A stretch of DNA of 64,000 nt, taken from Hymenobacter duratus (lineage in GTDB: Bacteria > Bacteroidota > Bacteroidia > Cytophagales > Hymenobacteraceae). Both the position numbers and the translations under genes were made by a program. The notes under the pieces were generated by a model. It was not told where the DNA came from. It ran no database searches and saw nothing but the letters and a program-made list of their open reading frames with translations. Positions 32,390 to 41,571 of the stretch are shown piece by piece. The DNA lies in NCBI RefSeq assembly GCF_014698995.1, contig NZ_JACWZZ010000002.1, forward strand, positions 248,001 through 312,000, written 5' to 3'. How positions within the stretch are numbered: position 1 is the stretch's first letter; each line of letters opens with the position of its first letter.

Positions 32390-33028
32390 TCACAGCACCT
32401 CAAACGAGTATCCTTGTTCAGCGCAGGCCTCCAGATAGCGGGGCAGCACAGCACGCAGATTCTGGCGGGCCTTTTGACTGTCGTGGAACACTACGATGGA
32501 GCCGGGGCGGGTGTGCGCCAGAGCAGCGCGCAGGCAGGTCTGGGGCGGATAGGTGGCGTCGTAGTCGTAGGTCAGCACGTCCCACATGATGAGGCGGTAG
32601 CCGGGATGCAGTGCGGCGGCCTGGGCGCGGGTGAGGCGGCCATAGGGCGGACGCAACAGCGGATGGGCCTCGGGCTGGGGCAGCAGCGCATCAAGGGTCT
32701 GTTGGCAGCGCTGCACGTCGGCCAGATACTGTGGCAGCGGGGTGCGCCAGCCACTCACATGATGGAACGTATGGTTGGCGAGGCGGTGGCCGGCTGCGAG
32801 TACCTGCCGGGCAATATCCGGGTGTTTATCCAGGTTGTCGCCGACACAGAAGAAGGTAGCGCGGGCACCGTATTGGGCCAGCTGCTCCAGCACGAAGGGC
32901 GTTTCGTCAGGAATAGGACCGTCGTCGAAGGTGAGGTAGAGCGGCTTCTCCCCTGCCCGCACCGGCCCGCGCCACTCGGTGTGCGGCAGCCAGCGCTGCA
33001 TGATTTCGGGGAGGCGGTGAAGACGCAT
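32390..33028 (-). CDS. Polysaccharide deacetylase (NodB domain)
   Basis: A 212-residue carbohydrate esterase 4 protein that would remove N-acetyl (or O-acetyl) groups from a glycan. The motifs are complete: LYLTFDDGPIPDET (catalytic Asp and metal Asp), ANHTFHHVSGWR (two metal His), RPPYGRLTRAQ, IMWDVLTYDYD and IVVFHDSQKA. It has no signal peptide, so it is either cytoplasmic or exported in another way. The neighbours are glycosyltransferases, a flippase and polymer-handling genes, which points to modification of a surface polysaccharide. Start at 33028 (MRLHRLPEIM). Confidence 0.92.
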   Translation of the reverse strand: MRLHRLPEIMQRWLPHTEWRGPVRAGEKPLYLTFDDGPIPDETPFVLEQLAQYGARATFFCVGDNLDKHPDIARQVLAAGHRLANHTFHHVSGWRTPLPQYLADVQRCQQTLDALLPQPEAHPLLRPPYGRLTRAQAAALHPGYRLIMWDVLTYDYDATYPPQTCLRAALAHTRPGSIVVFHDSQKARQNLRAVLPRYLEACAEQGYSFEVL

Positions 33029-33121
33029 AAGACGGAGCAGAATGGAGCGCTAAAGTACGGCAGGCGGCGCGGAAGGGCTACGACAGGCAGTGAAAACAGC
33101 GTCAGCGCATTATGCCGGATG

Positions 33122-34252
33122 CTATTTTCTGGCTACACTTTCGATGGACTCCCACAACACCTCGGCGCTTTGCTCCCACGAAAAGCGCCGGACATTCACC
33201 AGACCTTGTTCGATGAGCTGCTGCCGCAATTCCGGCTCCTGATGCAGCCGGACCAGCGCGTCGGCAATGGCGGCGGAACTGTACGGATCGGCGAGCAGGG
33301 CTGCGCCGCCGGCTACTTCGGGCATGGAGCTGCAGTTGGAGGTGAGCACCGGCGAGGCGCAGGCCTGAGCCTCAATAATGGGAATGCCGAAGCCTTCGAA
33401 AAACGGCACGTAGGCCGTGGCTAAGGCGGCGGCATACAGCTGCACCAGCTCATCGTCCGTAACGCGGCCGGTCAGGTGCACGTCGTGGCGGAACTGCATC
33501 TGCTGGTACACGTCGAACATCGGGCCGGCCTGCCAGGCGGTACGCCCCACAATAAGCAGCTTGGTGGGCGCGCCGGTGCGCTGCTTGAACTCGTCGAAGG
33601 CGCGGAGCAGGTTGGGCAGGTTCTTACGCGGCTGCAGCGCCCCCACGAATAGGAAGTACGGCTTACCGGCTGCGTACCGCTCACGCGTAGCCTGTTGCTG
33701 AGCGTCCGGCAGAGGCCGGAAATGCTTGTCGGCAGCGTTATAAGCAATGCTGATGCGGGCGGCAGGAATACCATAGGTCTGCACCAGATCCTGCCGCGTA
33801 GCCTCCGACACCGCCACCAGCCGCTGAGTGGCGCGGGCAAAGCGCGGTGTAAAAAACCGGTAGTAGCGCTGCACCAGCCCGCCGGTATGCTCCCGGAAAT
33901 GCTCGAAGGCAAGATCGTGGAAAACCGTGACGCGCGGTACACTGGTAGCCAGCGTGGTGTAGCCATCGGGGCTGAGGAACACGGCCGGTTTGTGCTGGCG
34001 CAACCATAGCGCTACGGCGCCTTCAAACCAGGCCAGCCACAGCAGTGGGTGCCGGGCCGGCGGAGCCAGCACGTGCGGCATCACATTCGGGCCAAACAGG
34101 TAGCGGGCATCGTAGGCGCGGTCGAAGAGAAAATGAAACGTGTGCTCTGGATTGGCCGCCACGAGGCGCTTCAGGGTTTCGTAGGTGAAGCGCCCGATGC
34201 CTTCGAGCTGGTCGCCGGGAAGCAGAAAGCGGACGTTGACGGCTATGTGCAA
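33122..34252 (-). CDS. Family 1 (GT4) glycosyltransferase
   Basis: A 376-residue GT-B-fold glycosyltransferase. The N-terminal acceptor domain holds RFLLPGDQLEGIGRFTYE and VTVFHDLAFEHF; the C-terminal donor domain has YFLFVGALQPRKNLPNLLRA and the nucleotide-sugar motif FFEGFGIPIIEAQACASPVL with the paired Glu residues of the family. The only start that keeps the family N-terminus (MHIAVNVRF) is a TTG at 34252. The flippase gene upstream ends 45 nt before it, suggesting a shared transcript. The role is in envelope or exopolysaccharide synthesis; the sugar is unknown. Confidence 0.88.
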   Translation of the reverse strand: MHIAVNVRFLLPGDQLEGIGRFTYETLKRLVAANPEHTFHFLFDRAYDARYLFGPNVMPHVLAPPARHPLLWLAWFEGAVALWLRQHKPAVFLSPDGYTTLATSVPRVTVFHDLAFEHFREHTGGLVQRYYRFFTPRFARATQRLVAVSEATRQDLVQTYGIPAARISIAYNAADKHFRPLPDAQQQATRERYAAGKPYFLFVGALQPRKNLPNLLRAFDEFKQRTGAPTKLLIVGRTAWQAGPMFDVYQQMQFRHDVHLTGRVTDDELVQLYAAALATAYVPFFEGFGIPIIEAQACASPVLTSNCSSMPEVAGGAALLADPYSSAAIADALVRLHQEPELRQQLIEQGLVNVRRFSWEQSAEVLWESIESVARK

Positions 34253-34297
34253 AGAGTCAGGAGTGAGAGGTGAAGGCGTGGCAAAGGTACTGGCCGC

Positions 34298-35710
34298 TCA
34301 TTTCTGTTCTTCTCTACCCCTCTTTTCCAGTAGCAGGCGCAGCTCGGACAGGCGCAGGATGCCGGTAAGAAACAGGATAACGACGAAAGCCAGACCCGCC
34401 AGAACCGACTCGGGCAGCCAGTGCAGCCGCAAGCCGGTTTGCATCCCGAACCACACGGCGCAGAGCAGCCCGAAAGCCAGGCCCAGCCGCGCCAGCCAGT
34501 TCCAGGGCACCGCAATGCCAGTCCGGCGCTGCACCAGCCACAAATACCCCACCGACACAAATACGGCGCAGACCAGCGTATTGATGGCCCCGGCCACCGC
34601 CCCCAGTTTCGGGAGCAGCACTAGGTTCAGGCCCACATTCAGAGCAATACTGGCCGCTACCAGCCAGCTGACGGGCCGCTCGTGGTTGGTGCTGGTGAGC
34701 AGGGTGCTGTAGATGGCAAAAAAGGCGTGCACCAGTACGCTGACAAACAGAATCTTGAGGCAGAGCGCCATGCGGCTCACTTCCAGCGGGGTGCTGTGCC
34801 CGAACTGCCAGAACAGAATTTCGCCCCGAAACAGCACAAAGGCGCAGATCAGCAGCATGGGCACCGTCACGACGCGCTGCCCGAACCAAAGCAGGTCGCG
34901 CTGCTCGGCGGGGCGGGCGGTGGCATGGGCAAACTTGGCAAAAAACAGCGGCAGCACCGTCCAGAGGTACATCATCATGGTGTCGCACCAACGGTAGGCG
35001 GCGGCGTAGTAGCTGGCTTCCTGCGCCGATACCAGCCGCTCCAGCATGAGCATATCAATCCGCTCATTCAGGCCATACACCAGCGTAATGAAAGCCAGTG
35101 GCAAGCTGGCTTTGAGCACCGTGCGGGCATGGTCCCAGCGCAGCCGAAACTTCACCCGGCCATACAGGCGCGTCACGAGGCCGTAGAGCACGATAAAGGT
35201 GAAGCCAATGGCCACCGACCGGGCACCTACATAATTGTTGAGCGTGATGCCGATAGGGACCAGGGCCAGCACCAGCCCCAGCAGCAGAAACTTCTCCAGC
35301 ACCGACAGCAACGCATCGGTATTGAAGCGCTGGTGGGCCTGCAGCACGCCCCGCAGAAATAGCGTGTACTGGGCCAGCAGCAGCCCGCCGCCTGTGAGGG
35401 CCAGCAGCGTGAGCGTGTGCCCGCGGTAGCCCAGCAACCACCCGATGCCCACCGTAGCCACCAGAAACAGCGCCGAAAGCCCGCCTTTCAGCGGCAGCAG
35501 CGTGGGGAAATACTCGGTCAGAAACTCTGGAGTGGCGGCCACGCGCTTGGTGGTGAGCTGCGTGGTGCCCAGATCCGACACCGACGCCACGATGGTGGCC
35601 AGCGTGAACAGGGCCGTGAACGTGCCAAACGCTTCGTGTCCCAGCCGGTCCTGCACCAGATTCTCGACCACCACCCAGCCTGGCTTTACCAGCAGGTTGA
35701 GCAGCACCAC
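34298..35710 (-). CDS. Polysaccharide flippase (MATE/MOP superfamily, Wzx-like)
   Basis: An integral membrane protein of at least 470 residues and 12-14 helices that should move lipid-linked glycan units across the inner membrane. Typical MOP elements are ENLVQDRLGHEAFGTFTALF, SDLGTTQLTTKRVAA and RIDMLMLERLVSAQEASYYAAAYR. The annotated start is GTG at 35710, in the middle of a hydrophobic stretch (VVLLNLLVKPG). In frame upstream are the plausible residues ADNRIKRFFGNISF before a stop, but no ATG, GTG or TTG, so the real start may be non-canonical or the sequence altered. It lies divergent from the Wzz-type gene and upstream of the glycosyltransferase. Confidence 0.85.
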   Translation of the reverse strand: MVLLNLLVKPGWVVVENLVQDRLGHEAFGTFTALFTLATIVASVSDLGTTQLTTKRVAATPEFLTEYFPTLLPLKGGLSALFLVATVGIGWLLGYRGHTLTLLALTGGGLLLAQYTLFLRGVLQAHQRFNTDALLSVLEKFLLLGLVLALVPIGITLNNYVGARSVAIGFTFIVLYGLVTRLYGRVKFRLRWDHARTVLKASLPLAFITLVYGLNERIDMLMLERLVSAQEASYYAAAYRWCDTMMMYLWTVLPLFFAKFAHATARPAEQRDLLWFGQRVVTVPMLLICAFVLFRGEILFWQFGHSTPLEVSRMALCLKILFVSVLVHAFFAIYSTLLTSTNHERPVSWLVAASIALNVGLNLVLLPKLGAVAGAINTLVCAVFVSVGYLWLVQRRTGIAVPWNWLARLGLAFGLLCAVWFGMQTGLRLHWLPESVLAGLAFVVILFLTGILRLSELRLLLEKRGREEQK

Positions 35711-35961
35711 GAAGCTAATATTTCCGAAAAAGCGTTTGATACGGTTGTCAGCTAAAGGATTGGGCGGGCCAAATTACACGGATAGAATGAGGAATGAAGC
35801 ATAAGCAGGCCGGAAGACCTACCAGACAAATGCCTAACCCGGCCCAATTGCGCATTCTTTGTTCTTCATTCCCTAATCTTGCCCGATTGCAGTAGCTTTG
35901 CTCCACTGCGCTGCATCCGGTAGGCCGGCTGCAACCCGTTTGGTAGTCTTTTCTGTCCCGT

Positions 35962-37041
35962 ATGTCATCCCGCTCCTATTCGCTGCTGGGCCTGTGGCCT
36001 GTTATCAATCGTTGGAAATATCTGGTAATAGGGGCCTTGGCGCTGGCGCTGGTCGTAAGCGCAGTGGTAGCGCTGCTGATGCCCAATATCTATAAGTCGA
36101 CCACGGTTTTCTACCCCACCGACCCCCAAACCACGGACCCTGACCGGATTGTGACCGAGGGTGGCAAGCTGGAACTGGGCGGCCGCACCGAAGACCTGGA
36201 CCGGGTTATTACCATTGGTCAGTCGCAGCCGGTAGCCGAGGGCATTATCCGGCGGTTTCGCCTGCATGAGCACTACAAAGTGGGCAAGGCCGGCGATGAT
36301 GCAGCCGATAACGCGGCACTCAACGAGTTTTCCAGCAACCTCGACATCGTGCACAACGACCGGGACGCCATCGAGCTGACTTTCCGGGACAAGGACAAAG
36401 TGCTGGCCGCGCGCATTGCCAATGCCATGGTGCAAAGCATCGACTCCGTGAACCAGCAGCTTACGTTTGCCAACCGGGGCAAGGTACTGGAGTTGTATGC
36501 GCAGCGCCGCAACTTCCTCCAGCGTGAATACCAGAGCACTTCCGACAGCCTGCTGGCAGGCCGCCGCCGCTACGGTATCTACGGACTGGCCCTGGAATCC
36601 CGGTATCTGGCCAAGGAAATCATTGAAACGGAAAGCGCCCTGCGCCGCGCCGAGGGCGAAGGCAACAGCAGCAAGGCAGCCGGGCTGCGCCGCGCCCTGC
36701 GCGCCCTCACCAAAACGGAAGGCGGCAATATCTTCAACCTGGAAAGCTACACCACCGGCATCGACCGGATGAATACACTCTACGCCCGCTTCGCCGACCT
36801 GCAGAACCGTCTCATCAAGGCCCGCAGCGACTACGAAACGGCCCGCTTGGGTATCAGCGGCAAGATTTCCAACATTTATGTAGTCCAGGAAGCTTACCCC
36901 GCTACCCGCAAGGCGGCACCGGTGCGCTGGTTCATCGTCATGTCGTCGGTGCTGATTACGTTCGCGCTGTCGGTCATCTTCATCACGCTGCTGGAGCTAT
37001 ACCGGGGCAACCTGAGCATGGGTAAGCCTGCAGCTCGCTAA
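35962..37041 (+). CDS. Wzz-type chain length determinant / polysaccharide co-polymerase
   Basis: A 359-residue inner-membrane protein that would control polysaccharide chain length. One transmembrane helix near the N-terminus (about 22-42, YLVIGALALALVVSAVVALL) and one near the C-terminus (about 325-347) flank a large periplasmic part rich in helices, with a coiled-coil-like region (about 165-255, LQREYQSTSDSLLAGRRRYG). The Wzz signature STTVFYPTD follows the first helix. No BY-kinase domain is fused. The O-antigen ligase gene starts 25 nt after its stop, so the two are likely an operon. Confidence 0.87.
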   Translation: MSSRSYSLLGLWPVINRWKYLVIGALALALVVSAVVALLMPNIYKSTTVFYPTDPQTTDPDRIVTEGGKLELGGRTEDLDRVITIGQSQPVAEGIIRRFRLHEHYKVGKAGDDAADNAALNEFSSNLDIVHNDRDAIELTFRDKDKVLAARIANAMVQSIDSVNQQLTFANRGKVLELYAQRRNFLQREYQSTSDSLLAGRRRYGIYGLALESRYLAKEIIETESALRRAEGEGNSSKAAGLRRALRALTKTEGGNIFNLESYTTGIDRMNTLYARFADLQNRLIKARSDYETARLGISGKISNIYVVQEAYPATRKAAPVRWFIVMSSVLITFALSVIFITLLELYRGNLSMGKPAAR

Positions 37042-37065
37042 CCCCTGGTTCTTCTGCGTTCTGCC

Positions 37066-38547
37066 ATGAGCTTTCTTGCCCGCCTGCGCCCCCAGAACCC
37101 CGACCAGCGCTTGTTTGTGGCGTTTGTGGGCCTGCTGCTGGTAAGTGGCATGGCGGCCCTCCTACTGCGGACGCAGTTGTGGCTGGCGCTGCCGGTGGCC
37201 GTGCTAGGCGCGGTGGTGCTACTGGTAGACTGGCGCTGGGTGTACTATCTGCTGCTGGGCATGCTGGCCTTTTCGATTGAGATGCCGCTGCCCGGCGGGC
37301 TGAGCATGGACGTGCCCTCGGAGCCACTGATGCTGGTGCTGCTAGGCTGCTTTGGGGTGAGTGTGCTGCTGGGCAACAGCGGCGTTTCGGCGCGCGTCTG
37401 GCGCCATCCGCTGGTGATATTTATCGGGCTGGCACTGCTGTGGTCAGTGGTGTCCACGGCATTTTCGGTAAGCACGCTCAAATCGGTGAAGTATCTGCTG
37501 GCCAAAACCTGGTACATCGTGCCCTTTGTATTCGTGACGTTGGCCGTAGTGCGCAAGCCCTCCGATGTGTGGCGAATGATGGCCTTTTTCGCGGCTGGAG
37601 TCAGTGTTACGGTGCTATACACCATGGCACGGCATGGCGGCAAAGGCTTCGGGTTCAACTCCATCAACTGGGCCATTCAGCCTTTCTACCATAACCACGT
37701 GCTGTACGCCGCCACGGCTGCGCTGCTCGTGCCTTTTGCCTTGTACGCCGCCCGCGACGCCTCCTCGAAAGCGGCCCGGTGGCTGTGGTATCTGGTGCTG
37801 TTTATTGCCGTGAGCGGCGTAATGCTTTCCTACACCCGCGCCTCGGTGCTTTCCCTGGTGGTGGCGGCGCTCTACTACGGTATTGTGCGGCTGCGGCTCA
37901 CGCGCCTCACGCTGATGGCCGCCAGCCTCGCCGCCCTGGTTACAACCGCCTATTTCGTGCGCGAAAACACCTACATGCTCTACGCGCCGGAGTTCGAGAA
38001 AACGGTATTCAACAAAGGCAACTTCGAGAAGCACCTGGAAGCTACCTACAAGCTGCAGGATGTGTCGGGTATGGAACGGGTGTACCGCTGGGTAGCCGCC
38101 GCCCACATGATAGCCGACAAGCCGCTGGTTGGCAGCGGCCCCGCCACCTTCTACCCGGAATACAAGCGCTACACGGTAAGGAGTTTCCGCACCTACGTGA
38201 GCGACAACGTAGAGAAATCCACGACCCACAACTACTTCCTGCTGCAGCTGGCCGAGCAAGGTGTGCCGGGCTTTTTGCTGTTTGTGGCACTGATTTTTAC
38301 GGCGCTGCTGCTCGTGGAGCGGCTTTACCACAACGCCCGCACCGCCAGCCACCGGCGCATTGCCATTGCGGCCGGCCTCTCGCTGGTCATTACCATATTC
38401 CACTTGCTTCTCAACGAGTTGGTTGAGGTAGATAAGATTGGCTCCATCTACTACGTTTCGCTGGCCCTGCTCATTCGGGTGCAGCTCTGGCAGCAGGATG
38501 CGGCTAATACGGAACAGGAGGCCGCGGCACCTCCGCTTCTACCCTAA
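37066..38547 (+). CDS. O-antigen ligase family protein
   Basis: A 493-residue inner-membrane protein with about 11-12 helices of the Wzy_C (O-antigen ligase/polymerase) family, which joins glycan repeats or attaches them to lipid A. Several helices lie in residues 15-60, 75-135 and 150-290; the large periplasmic loop (about 300-390) carries GSGPATFYPEYKRYT and TTHNYFLLQLAEQGVPGFLLF, the classical Wzy_C motif with the conserved His. It is directly downstream of the Wzz-type gene and part of the envelope polysaccharide region. Whether it is a ligase or a polymerase (Wzy) cannot be told. Confidence 0.87.
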   Translation: MSFLARLRPQNPDQRLFVAFVGLLLVSGMAALLLRTQLWLALPVAVLGAVVLLVDWRWVYYLLLGMLAFSIEMPLPGGLSMDVPSEPLMLVLLGCFGVSVLLGNSGVSARVWRHPLVIFIGLALLWSVVSTAFSVSTLKSVKYLLAKTWYIVPFVFVTLAVVRKPSDVWRMMAFFAAGVSVTVLYTMARHGGKGFGFNSINWAIQPFYHNHVLYAATAALLVPFALYAARDASSKAARWLWYLVLFIAVSGVMLSYTRASVLSLVVAALYYGIVRLRLTRLTLMAASLAALVTTAYFVRENTYMLYAPEFEKTVFNKGNFEKHLEATYKLQDVSGMERVYRWVAAAHMIADKPLVGSGPATFYPEYKRYTVRSFRTYVSDNVEKSTTHNYFLLQLAEQGVPGFLLFVALIFTALLLVERLYHNARTASHRRIAIAAGLSLVITIFHLLLNELVEVDKIGSIYYVSLALLIRVQLWQQDAANTEQEAAAPPLLP

Positions 38548-38612
38548 CAACTCTGCTGCAGCACCGGCCGAAAATCATCGTGCGGTCTATTCTTCATCAA
38601 TCAGCGGAAGCC

Positions 38613-39848
38613 TTACTTAAAGCGGCAGCTGAGGATAGTAACGTCGTCAGCAAACTGGTTGTCGTTGATATTGAAGCTGCGGATGGCAGTCAGCAGTTCT
38701 TCGTGCAGGCGCTTGAGGGGCAGGTAACGGTTTTGGTCCAGAATGCGCAGGATGCCTTCCTCGCCAAATTCTTCCTGCTCCGAATCGAAGACTTCCGTCA
38801 GGCCATCGGTGTAGTTGAGCAGAAGTGCGCGGCCTTCAATGTGCACTTCCCCTACTTTCAGTAGCGGTAATTCATCCATGACGCCCAGCATGATGCTGCC
38901 TTCTTTGAGGCGCCTCACCTCGCCCGAATCGAACACGAGCAGCGGGTCGTTGTGGCCGGCATTCACGTACTGCAGGCGTCGCGTGGCCTTGTCGTAGATG
39001 CCAAAAAACACGGTAATGAACTTGTCACCACCGGAGTTACGGAAAATCAGGTTATTGAGCTCCTGCGCAATAGTGGCCAGGTCTACCTGCTGGCGTAGCA
39101 GCGTGCGCAAGCCGGCCTGGAAGTTCGACATCAGCAGCGAGGCCGCCACGCCTTTACCCGACACGTCGGCCACGCAAAACAGGAAGCGGTTGGCATCAAT
39201 ATCTACCACATCGTAGTAGTCGCCGCCCACGGCGGTGTGAGGTACGTAGGACGCGGCCACGGCCACGTGCGCATCATTAGGCAGTTTGCGCGGAAACAGC
39301 ATGGCCTGCACCTCCTGCGCAATTTCGATTTCCTTGCGCATGGCCGCAGCGGCGACACGCTGGCGGCCTAGGCGCCGGTTTTCGATGGCACCAAGCAGGA
39401 TATTACTCAGGGTTTCCAGAAACTTCGCCGCTTCGCCGCTGGCGTAGTCATCGTGCATATTGCCGATGAACACGTAGGCCATTACCTCGTCGTTGCGGAC
39501 CACCGGAATCACCGTTTCAAGCAGTTTCCACTCGGGCCCCAGTGGCAGTTCCGTCACGGCGCACGCCGGCCCCATGCAGGTCCGCACCACGGCTTCCGGC
39601 AGGTCGATTCGGCGGAAATCAGGCAGGTTGGCCCCGAAGGAAACCACGCATTGCCACTCCCCTTCCTCTTTCACATACAGCACCAGCCGCCGGATATTGA
39701 GCTGGCCGAGCAACGTAAAATGGAAGATTTTGTACAGCGCCCCTTCGCCGTGGTCCTGGTTGATGGCCTGCGTAATTTCCAGCAGTGCCCCTAGCTCCCG
39801 GTCCTTGAGGAAGAGTCGTTTTTCAGGAGTGAGTGCGGAATGGGGCAT
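38613..39848 (-). CDS. GAF-domain SpoIIE (PP2C) family phosphatase
   Basis: A 411-residue cytoplasmic serine phosphatase of the kind used in partner-switching (anti-anti-sigma) pathways. The N-terminal GAF-like domain (about 20-160, LGALLEITQAINQDHGEGAL) is followed by a helical linker (AMRKEIEIAQEVQAMLFPRK) and the PP2C/SpoIIE domain (about 205-411), with metal-binding motifs AVGGDYYDVVDID, VADVSGKGVAASLLMSNFQA, NAGHNDPLLV and LNYTDGLTEVFD and the late FADDVTILSCR. No STAS or anti-sigma kinase gene is adjacent. It is convergent with the ligase gene and may be read through from the ABC permease gene upstream. Confidence 0.93.
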   Translation of the reverse strand: MPHSALTPEKRLFLKDRELGALLEITQAINQDHGEGALYKIFHFTLLGQLNIRRLVLYVKEEGEWQCVVSFGANLPDFRRIDLPEAVVRTCMGPACAVTELPLGPEWKLLETVIPVVRNDEVMAYVFIGNMHDDYASGEAAKFLETLSNILLGAIENRRLGRQRVAAAAMRKEIEIAQEVQAMLFPRKLPNDAHVAVAASYVPHTAVGGDYYDVVDIDANRFLFCVADVSGKGVAASLLMSNFQAGLRTLLRQQVDLATIAQELNNLIFRNSGGDKFITVFFGIYDKATRRLQYVNAGHNDPLLVFDSGEVRRLKEGSIMLGVMDELPLLKVGEVHIEGRALLLNYTDGLTEVFDSEQEEFGEEGILRILDQNRYLPLKRLHEELLTAIRSFNINDNQFADDVTILSCRFK

Positions 39849-39926
39849 AATCGAGTTGGAAGAACGGTGTAAAAGACGGGCTGAGCAGTATGTGTTAATG
39901 AGTAGCTAATCTGGCAAATTAGGCGC

Positions 39927-41117
39927 TCAGCTACCCAGTGGCGTTTTGGGGTCGTAGGCGTCGCGCAGGCCATTGCCGAGCAGGTTGAAGCTAAGCACCA
40001 GCAGGCTGATAGCCAAGCCTGGCAGCAGCGTGAGCCACAGGCCGGCTTCGGTACCCAGCAGTTGAAACCCTTCATTCACCATCAGGCCCCACGAGGGCGA
40101 GGGTGGCTGCACGCCCAGGCCCAGGAAGCTCAACCCGGCTTCGAGCAGAATAGCCGCCGCGAAGTTACTGGTTGCAATGACGATGAGCGGACCGGTCATG
40201 TTGGGCAGCAGATGCCGGATGATGAGGCGGCTTTGCGGCAAACCCAGCACGCGGCCGGCTTCCACAAAGGTTTTCTCGCGCAGGCTCAACATCTGGCCGC
40301 GCACCACCCGGGCCACATCTACCCACATGGTGAGGCCCACAGCTACAAACGACGTCCAGACGCCTTTGCTGTCGAGGGCCAGGGAAATGGCAATAACCAG
40401 CATGATGCCCGGAATGCTCCACACCACGGTCATCACGCCCAGCAGCAGACTATCGACCCAGCCGCCCACGTAGCCGGCCACGGCCCCGATAGCCATGCCC
40501 AGCACCACCGAAATCAGTACAGCTACCAGCCCGATGCCCAGGCTCACGCGGGTGCCCAGCAACAGCCGGCTTAGCTCGTCCCGCCCCGATTTGTCGGTAC
40601 CCAGCCAGTACGTGCGCTTCGTGATGCGCTCCTGCTCGACTATGGGGCGCAACTCGGCCGCCGGCCCGCTTTGGCCCGCTACCTGCGCCAGCGAATAGCG
40701 CCGGGGCGCATCGGCCAGGGCCGAATGGTTCTTATAGGGAGCTATGAAAACGGAGTCACCCTGAATGCGGTAACCGCCAATGGGCACTTCCTGGTAGCGC
40801 GGCGCACGGCCGTAGAGCCAGGTGTGGAAGATGTTGTCGGAAGCGGCACGGGCCGAATCCGGCATGGGCATACGCAATACCGTGGCCTGAAAGCCGGGTG
40901 CTTCCTTCTGCAACTGTACAAGGCTGTTGTTGGCGTTGGGCGAGTTGTCGGGCAGTACCCAGTAGCCCAGCACCCCAATCAAAGCACACAGCACAATAAA
41001 CCCCAGCCCGGCCATGGCAGGTCGGTTCTGGAGCAGGCGCTGGCGCACGTAGTAGCCCGGCGGCCGGGCGGCCGGCGCGCTGGCTACGGGAGCAGCAGAA
41101 ACAACAGGCCCGGCCAC
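39927..41117 (-). CDS. DppC/OppC-type ABC transporter permease
   Basis: A 396-residue inner-membrane subunit of a peptide or nickel-type importer. The N-terminal helix (about 35-56, with RLLQNRPAMAGLGF, an OppC_N mark) is followed by an unusually long periplasmic segment (about 60-180), then GTDKSGRDELSRLLLGTRVSL and five helices. The cytoplasmic loop EAGRVLGLPQSRLIIRHLLPN is the EAA motif that contacts the ATPase, and LEAGLSFLGLGVQPPSPSWG is typical of DppC. The start is GTG at 41117, 2 nt after the stop of a small gene on the same strand. No ATPase, partner permease or binding protein lies in this window, so the other subunits are encoded elsewhere. Confidence 0.88.
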   Translation of the reverse strand: MAGPVVSAAPVASAPAARPPGYYVRQRLLQNRPAMAGLGFIVLCALIGVLGYWVLPDNSPNANNSLVQLQKEAPGFQATVLRMPMPDSARAASDNIFHTWLYGRAPRYQEVPIGGYRIQGDSVFIAPYKNHSALADAPRRYSLAQVAGQSGPAAELRPIVEQERITKRTYWLGTDKSGRDELSRLLLGTRVSLGIGLVAVLISVVLGMAIGAVAGYVGGWVDSLLLGVMTVVWSIPGIMLVIAISLALDSKGVWTSFVAVGLTMWVDVARVVRGQMLSLREKTFVEAGRVLGLPQSRLIIRHLLPNMTGPLIVIATSNFAAAILLEAGLSFLGLGVQPPSPSWGLMVNEGFQLLGTEAGLWLTLLPGLAISLLVLSFNLLGNGLRDAYDPKTPLGS

Positions 41118-41119
41118 GA

Positions 41120-41383
41120 CTAGCGGGTATTGTGCTGAAGCAGGCCTTCCTTGGAAGCCAGGAAAAAGCAGTCCTGGCTCAGAGCACCGAAGGAGCTTTC
41201 CTCGTAGGCCAGCTCGGTATCGGGGTCGGGCCAGAAGCTGCGGATGAGCCCCTGCTCCAGCAGACCGCGCAGGTGCTGGGTCAGCTCAGCGGCCGGCAGC
41301 CGGGTTTTCTGGCTCAGGTCGCGGAAGGAAGTGACGAAGTACAGCTCGTCGAGAATATCGAATTGGGGGTCAGTCACGGACAA
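41120..41383 (-). CDS. Small winged-helix-like protein coupled to the ABC permease
   Basis: An 87-residue protein whose helical core (FRDLSQKTRLPAAELTQHLR followed by GLLEQGLIRSFWPDPDTEL) looks like a winged-helix fold with a recognition helix, although I do not recognise a named family. The C-terminal half (ESSFGALSQDCFFLASKEGL) is mixed. It ends 2 nt before the permease GTG, so translation is coupled. The start is a TTG at 41383 or a GTG at 41377; neither has a good ribosome site. It may control or accompany the transporter. Confidence 0.65.
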   Translation of the reverse strand: MSVTDPQFDILDELYFVTSFRDLSQKTRLPAAELTQHLRGLLEQGLIRSFWPDPDTELAYEESSFGALSQDCFFLASKEGLLQHNTR

Positions 41384-41531
41384 AAGGGCAAACAGCGGGA
41401 ATAGTACCCAAAGGTAGCAGCCCGGCCGGTATCCGCCGATATGTGCTAGTATCCGTTTCGATTCATGGCCTCACTCAGTTATGGTAGTGCCTTGTATCTG
41501 GGGTGAATACAGCGCGTAACCTGATGAATTC

Positions 41532-41551
41532 AGGCTGAAAAGCCTCTTTTT
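41532..41551 (+). terminator. Orphan plus-strand terminator-like hairpin
   Basis: AGGCT-GAAA-AGCCT followed by CTTTTT reads as an intrinsic terminator on the plus strand, but no plus-strand gene lies upstream in this gap. CCTCTTTTT (41543-41551) also pairs with AAAAAGAGG (41570-41578), so it competes with the neighbouring hairpin. Confidence 0.4.
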
Positions 41552-41571
41552 AACAACTGGTAATGCATAAA

